Source of the DNA: Bacillota bacterium | GTDB lineage: Bacteria; Bacillota; Clostridia; Peptostreptococcales; Acidaminobacteraceae | DNA length: 42,095 nucleotides | Reading direction: 5' to 3' | Assembly (NCBI GenBank): GCA_025210655.1 | Contig: JAOARG010000058.1 | Coordinates: 1-42,095, forward strand | Shown: positions 41,746 to 42,095 of the stretch, one piece after another | Position numbering within the stretch: the first letter of the stretch is position 1 | Layout: each line of letters opens with the position of its first letter | Program-made: the position numbers and the translations under genes | The notes under the pieces: generated by a model | What the model was told of the DNA's origin: nothing | Database searches by the model: none | What the model saw: the letters and a program-made list of their open reading frames with translations, nothing else

Positions 41746-42095
41746 TTATTTATTAATTCTTTTAGCACCCTTGTGTATAAATCTCTTAACACCATCTTCT
41801 GAGATAGTACCATTATCGATTAATTCTTGAATCTTTGCTTGTCTTTCTTCCTTGTCTAAACCTTTTAGTTCTTCTAAGATTGGTTTAATTTCAGCCATTT
41901 TGTCGTAGTTTTCTATCATTTTTTCTGCTCTATCCGCTTCAATTTTACCTTCTTCAACTAGTTTGTTTACTTCTTCTGTGAAAGCGTCTTTGTCTAGATC
42001 TTTTAGTCTATCTCTTACTTCTTGTCTAGCTTGACGGTTTTCGTGTCTTTCTAAGATTTCTTCTTTTTTCTCGCTATCTATCTTACCTTCTTCAA
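41746..42095 (-). CDS. Charged helical repeat protein (5' end outside the window)
   Basis: C-terminal 116 residues of a gene cut by the right edge; not recognised as a family. Very rich in Lys, Glu, Asp and Arg and predicted all-helical. Weak repeats of about 45-50 residues recur: EEGKIDSEKKEEIL, VEEGKIEADRAEKMI, IDNGTISEDGVKRF, each a short helix-turn with G-x-I in the turn. It ends KGAKRINK. The last codons and stop form the hairpin AAAAGAATTA / TAATTCTTTT, which could act as a terminator. No signal sequence can be assessed because the start is missing. Confidence 0.75.
   Translation of the reverse strand, partial: EEGKIDSEKKEEILERHENRQARQEVRDRLKDLDKDAFTEEVNKLVEEGKIEADRAEKMIENYDKMAEIKPILEELKGLDKEERQAKIQELIDNGTISEDGVKRFIHKGAKRINK

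Overview
The window is low-GC DNA with strong Shine-Dalgarno sites (AGGAGG type), a T-box riboswitch, SLH-like surface proteins and Bacillota-type gene families. It most resembles an anaerobic, Clostridia- or Tissierellia-like Bacillota genome; the species cannot be told from the sequence alone. Nearly all genes after 3 kb are on the minus strand.

Layout. 1-140 is the 3' end (domains V and VI) of a group II intron. 932-3068 is an OmpR-type response regulator and its sensor kinase. 3098-11458 is a tightly overlapping seven-gene minus-strand operon: two half-size ABC exporter-fold proteins (YbtPQ/IrtAB-like), two NikBC/DppBC-like permeases, two ATPases and a substrate-binding lipoprotein. It is preceded by an AraC-type regulator (11584-12573). 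Fur-box-like sites overlap both promoters, and both upstream regions share a 13-mer, so I read this as an iron-regulated, siderophore- or metallophore-responsive uptake locus. 13040-23816 holds five secreted proteins, each a separate unit with its own terminator: an SLH/LRR/transglutaminase-like protein, a class 3 lipase and three paralogues of an unrecognised family, one of them C-terminally short. 24197-25306 is an EpsN/PglE-like sugar aminotransferase.

25565-30896 is a three-gene operon of ATPase, HNH nuclease and a second, paralogous ATPase. It looks like a Septu-like (PtuA/PtuB) anti-phage module with an unusual pair of non-identical ATPases. 31202-42095 is a housekeeping-type region: DUF2807 lipoprotein, two EamA transporters, lysS with a T-box, csaA, a cupin/AraC regulator, a Smr-less MutS2-like ATPase, a CGGC-domain protein and a charged repeat protein cut by the window edge. 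The MutS2-like gene has an upstream promoter, an 8-codon leader ORF and an intrinsic terminator, which suggests ribosome-mediated attenuation.

The most striking signal is in the intergenic DNA. Four sequence-unrelated repeat families (A-D; ten copies or part copies) share one architecture: a long imperfect palindrome whose stem consists of short 8-13 bp helices, each family using its own recurring linker (A TAGGGGAATC, B GCCCAGC/GCTGGGC, C GCCTAA/TTAGGC, D TCTAGGT). Hairpins project from both strands between helices, giving a ladder of stacked four-way junctions. Hairpin stems change sequence between copies while staying paired, so structure rather than sequence is being kept. From 31 to 42 kb most intergenic gaps hold a copy. 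I know of no described element with this design.
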